From Bacteroidota bacterium (GTDB taxonomy: Bacteria > Bacteroidota > Bacteroidia > Chitinophagales > Chitinophagaceae): DNA of 7,812 bases. The notes beneath the pieces were generated by a model. The model was not told the origin of the DNA. It worked only from the letters and a program-made list of their open reading frames with translations, and did not search any database. The DNA lies in NCBI GenBank assembly GCA_023427575.1, contig JAEZAY010000152.1:1-7812 (forward strand). The letters are read 5' to 3'. The translations under genes and the position numbers were made by a program. This document shows, in pieces, positions 7,227-7,812 of this stretch (position 1 is the stretch's first letter; each line of letters begins with the position of its first letter).

Positions 7227-7286
7227 AAAATCGTTGTTTCATTAAGGCCAGCCAGGGCTTTCGGTATAATAAATTAAAATAAAGTT

Positions 7287-7300
7287 AATGCACGTGCATT
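7287..7300. repeat. Perfect 14-bp palindrome spanning the polyprenyl synthase start codon
   Basis: AATGCACGTGCATT is its own reverse complement, and its second to fourth bases are the start codon. As DNA it could be a dimeric-protein operator. As RNA it could fold only into a 5-bp stem with a 4-nt loop covering the AUG. No second copy or flanking symmetry is visible, so chance is a real possibility. Confidence 0.4.
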
Positions 7301-7812
7301 CTTTCGAACAGTTATCACAGGAGTTTCAATCCCGATTCGCTATCCGTCATTTCCCGGAAACACCGGCATCATTGTATGATCCGGGCCAGTATTTTCTTGA
7401 ACTGGGCGGAAAAAGAATCAGACCGGTTATGTGTTTAATGGCAAATGAGCTGTTTGGAGAAATCAATCCGGATGCCTACCAGGTGGCGGCCGCCATTGAA
7501 CTGTTTCACAATTTTACGCTTATCCATGACGATATTATGGACAAAGCACCGCTGCGCCGCGGCAAACCCACGGTGCATGCGCTTTATGGTGAACCAAACG
7601 CATTGCTTAGCGGCGATGTTATGCTGGTACAGGCATACGATTATCTGAATAATATTCATTCATCTTATCTGCAGCGGATAATCCGGATCTTTAATGCGGC
7701 TGCCCGCCAGGTTTGCGAGGGCCAGCAACTGGATATGGATTTTGAAAAGCTGGACTCCGTTCATATGGATGAATACATCGAAATGATTGCCTTAAAAACC
7801 TCGGTTTTACTG
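7288..7812 (+). CDS. Polyprenyl (probably geranylgeranyl-type) diphosphate synthase, N-terminal part (cut by window edge)
   Basis: This is the first 175 codons of an E-type polyprenyl synthetase, which extends allylic diphosphates with isopentenyl diphosphate to make carotenoid, quinone or lipid-carrier side chains. It shows GGKRIRP (40-46, substrate diphosphate binding), the first aspartate-rich motif HDDIMD with Asp81, Asp82 and Asp85, the RRGKPTVH segment after it, CEGQQLDMD (143-151) and KTSVLL (170-175). The second aspartate-rich motif lies beyond the window. The first motif is DDxxD without the two-residue insertion of bacterial farnesyl synthases, and Phe76 sits five residues before it. 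In archaeal-type GGPP synthases an aromatic residue at that position limits the product to C20, so I infer a C20 product. The ATG at 7288 lies inside a palindrome. The gene follows rnr by 61 bp with no terminator and may be co-transcribed. Confidence 0.92.
   Translation, partial: MHVHSFEQLSQEFQSRFAIRHFPETPASLYDPGQYFLELGGKRIRPVMCLMANELFGEINPDAYQVAAAIELFHNFTLIHDDIMDKAPLRRGKPTVHALYGEPNALLSGDVMLVQAYDYLNNIHSSYLQRIIRIFNAAARQVCEGQQLDMDFEKLDSVHMDEYIEMIALKTSVLL

Noticed and set aside
7240..7262. Possible terminator hairpin between rnr and the polyprenyl synthase gene
   Set aside because: The best pairing (AAGGCC with GGGCTT) has a G-G mismatch in the middle, leaving only short stems, and no T-run follows.
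7234..7270. TTGTTT and TATAAT as a promoter for the polyprenyl synthase gene
   Set aside because: The two boxes are 25 bp apart, too far for a standard sigma-70-type promoter, and they do not match the Bacteroidota TAnnTTTG consensus.
7435..7659. Two overlapping short frames, one on each strand, inside the polyprenyl synthase gene
   Set aside because: Both overlap the DDIMD region of the true gene, which begins at 7288 and runs off the window edge.

Overview
The window looks like ordinary chromosome from a Gram-negative member of the Bacteroidota, probably near the Chitinophagaceae. Four things suggest this: an lpxK gene (lipid A synthesis, hence an outer membrane), a DUF3822-type gene fused in overlap to rsmD (a pairing I associate with Bacteroidota), a possible promoter of the Bacteroidota type (TTTG near -33 and a TAnnTTTG-like box near -7), and start codons without strong Shine-Dalgarno sequences. 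The placement rests on gene content and protein style, not on any database search.

Layout. Positions 1-436 hold, on the minus strand, the N-terminal part of a PLP-dependent ACC deaminase / D-cysteine desulfhydrase family enzyme that runs off the left edge. A 69-bp divergent gap separates it from a plus-strand sugar-phosphate-type nucleotidyltransferase (506-1411), which ends in a strong 16-bp hairpin terminator (1430-1474). After a 77-bp leader comes a very tightly packed plus-strand array: DUF3822-like protein (1552-2391), rsmD (2382-2921), bioD (2925-3563), 5-formyltetrahydrofolate cyclo-ligase (3550-4119), lpxK (4109-5209) and rnr (5190-7226). Neighbouring genes overlap by 10, 14, 11 and 20 bp or are 3 bp apart, so this is almost certainly one translationally coupled operon. 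A polyprenyl diphosphate synthase (7288 to the right edge, truncated) follows after 61 bp with no terminator in between and may belong to the same transcript.

The genes do not form one pathway. They mix ribosome maturation (rsmD), RNA decay (rnr), cofactor metabolism (bioD and the folate enzyme), lipid A phosphorylation (lpxK) and isoprenoid synthesis, which is a typical mixed housekeeping operon. I see no tRNA, rRNA, CRISPR array, insertion sequence, phage gene or defence system. No non-coding stretch exceeds 300 bases; the longest gap is 1412-1551, which holds the terminator.

I did not find a convincing undescribed system. The points most worth a second look are a glycine in place of the expected Asp/Asn in the catalytic (D/N)PPY motif of RsmD, the uncharacterised DUF3822-like protein overlapping rsmD, and the unknown substrate of the nucleotidyltransferase.
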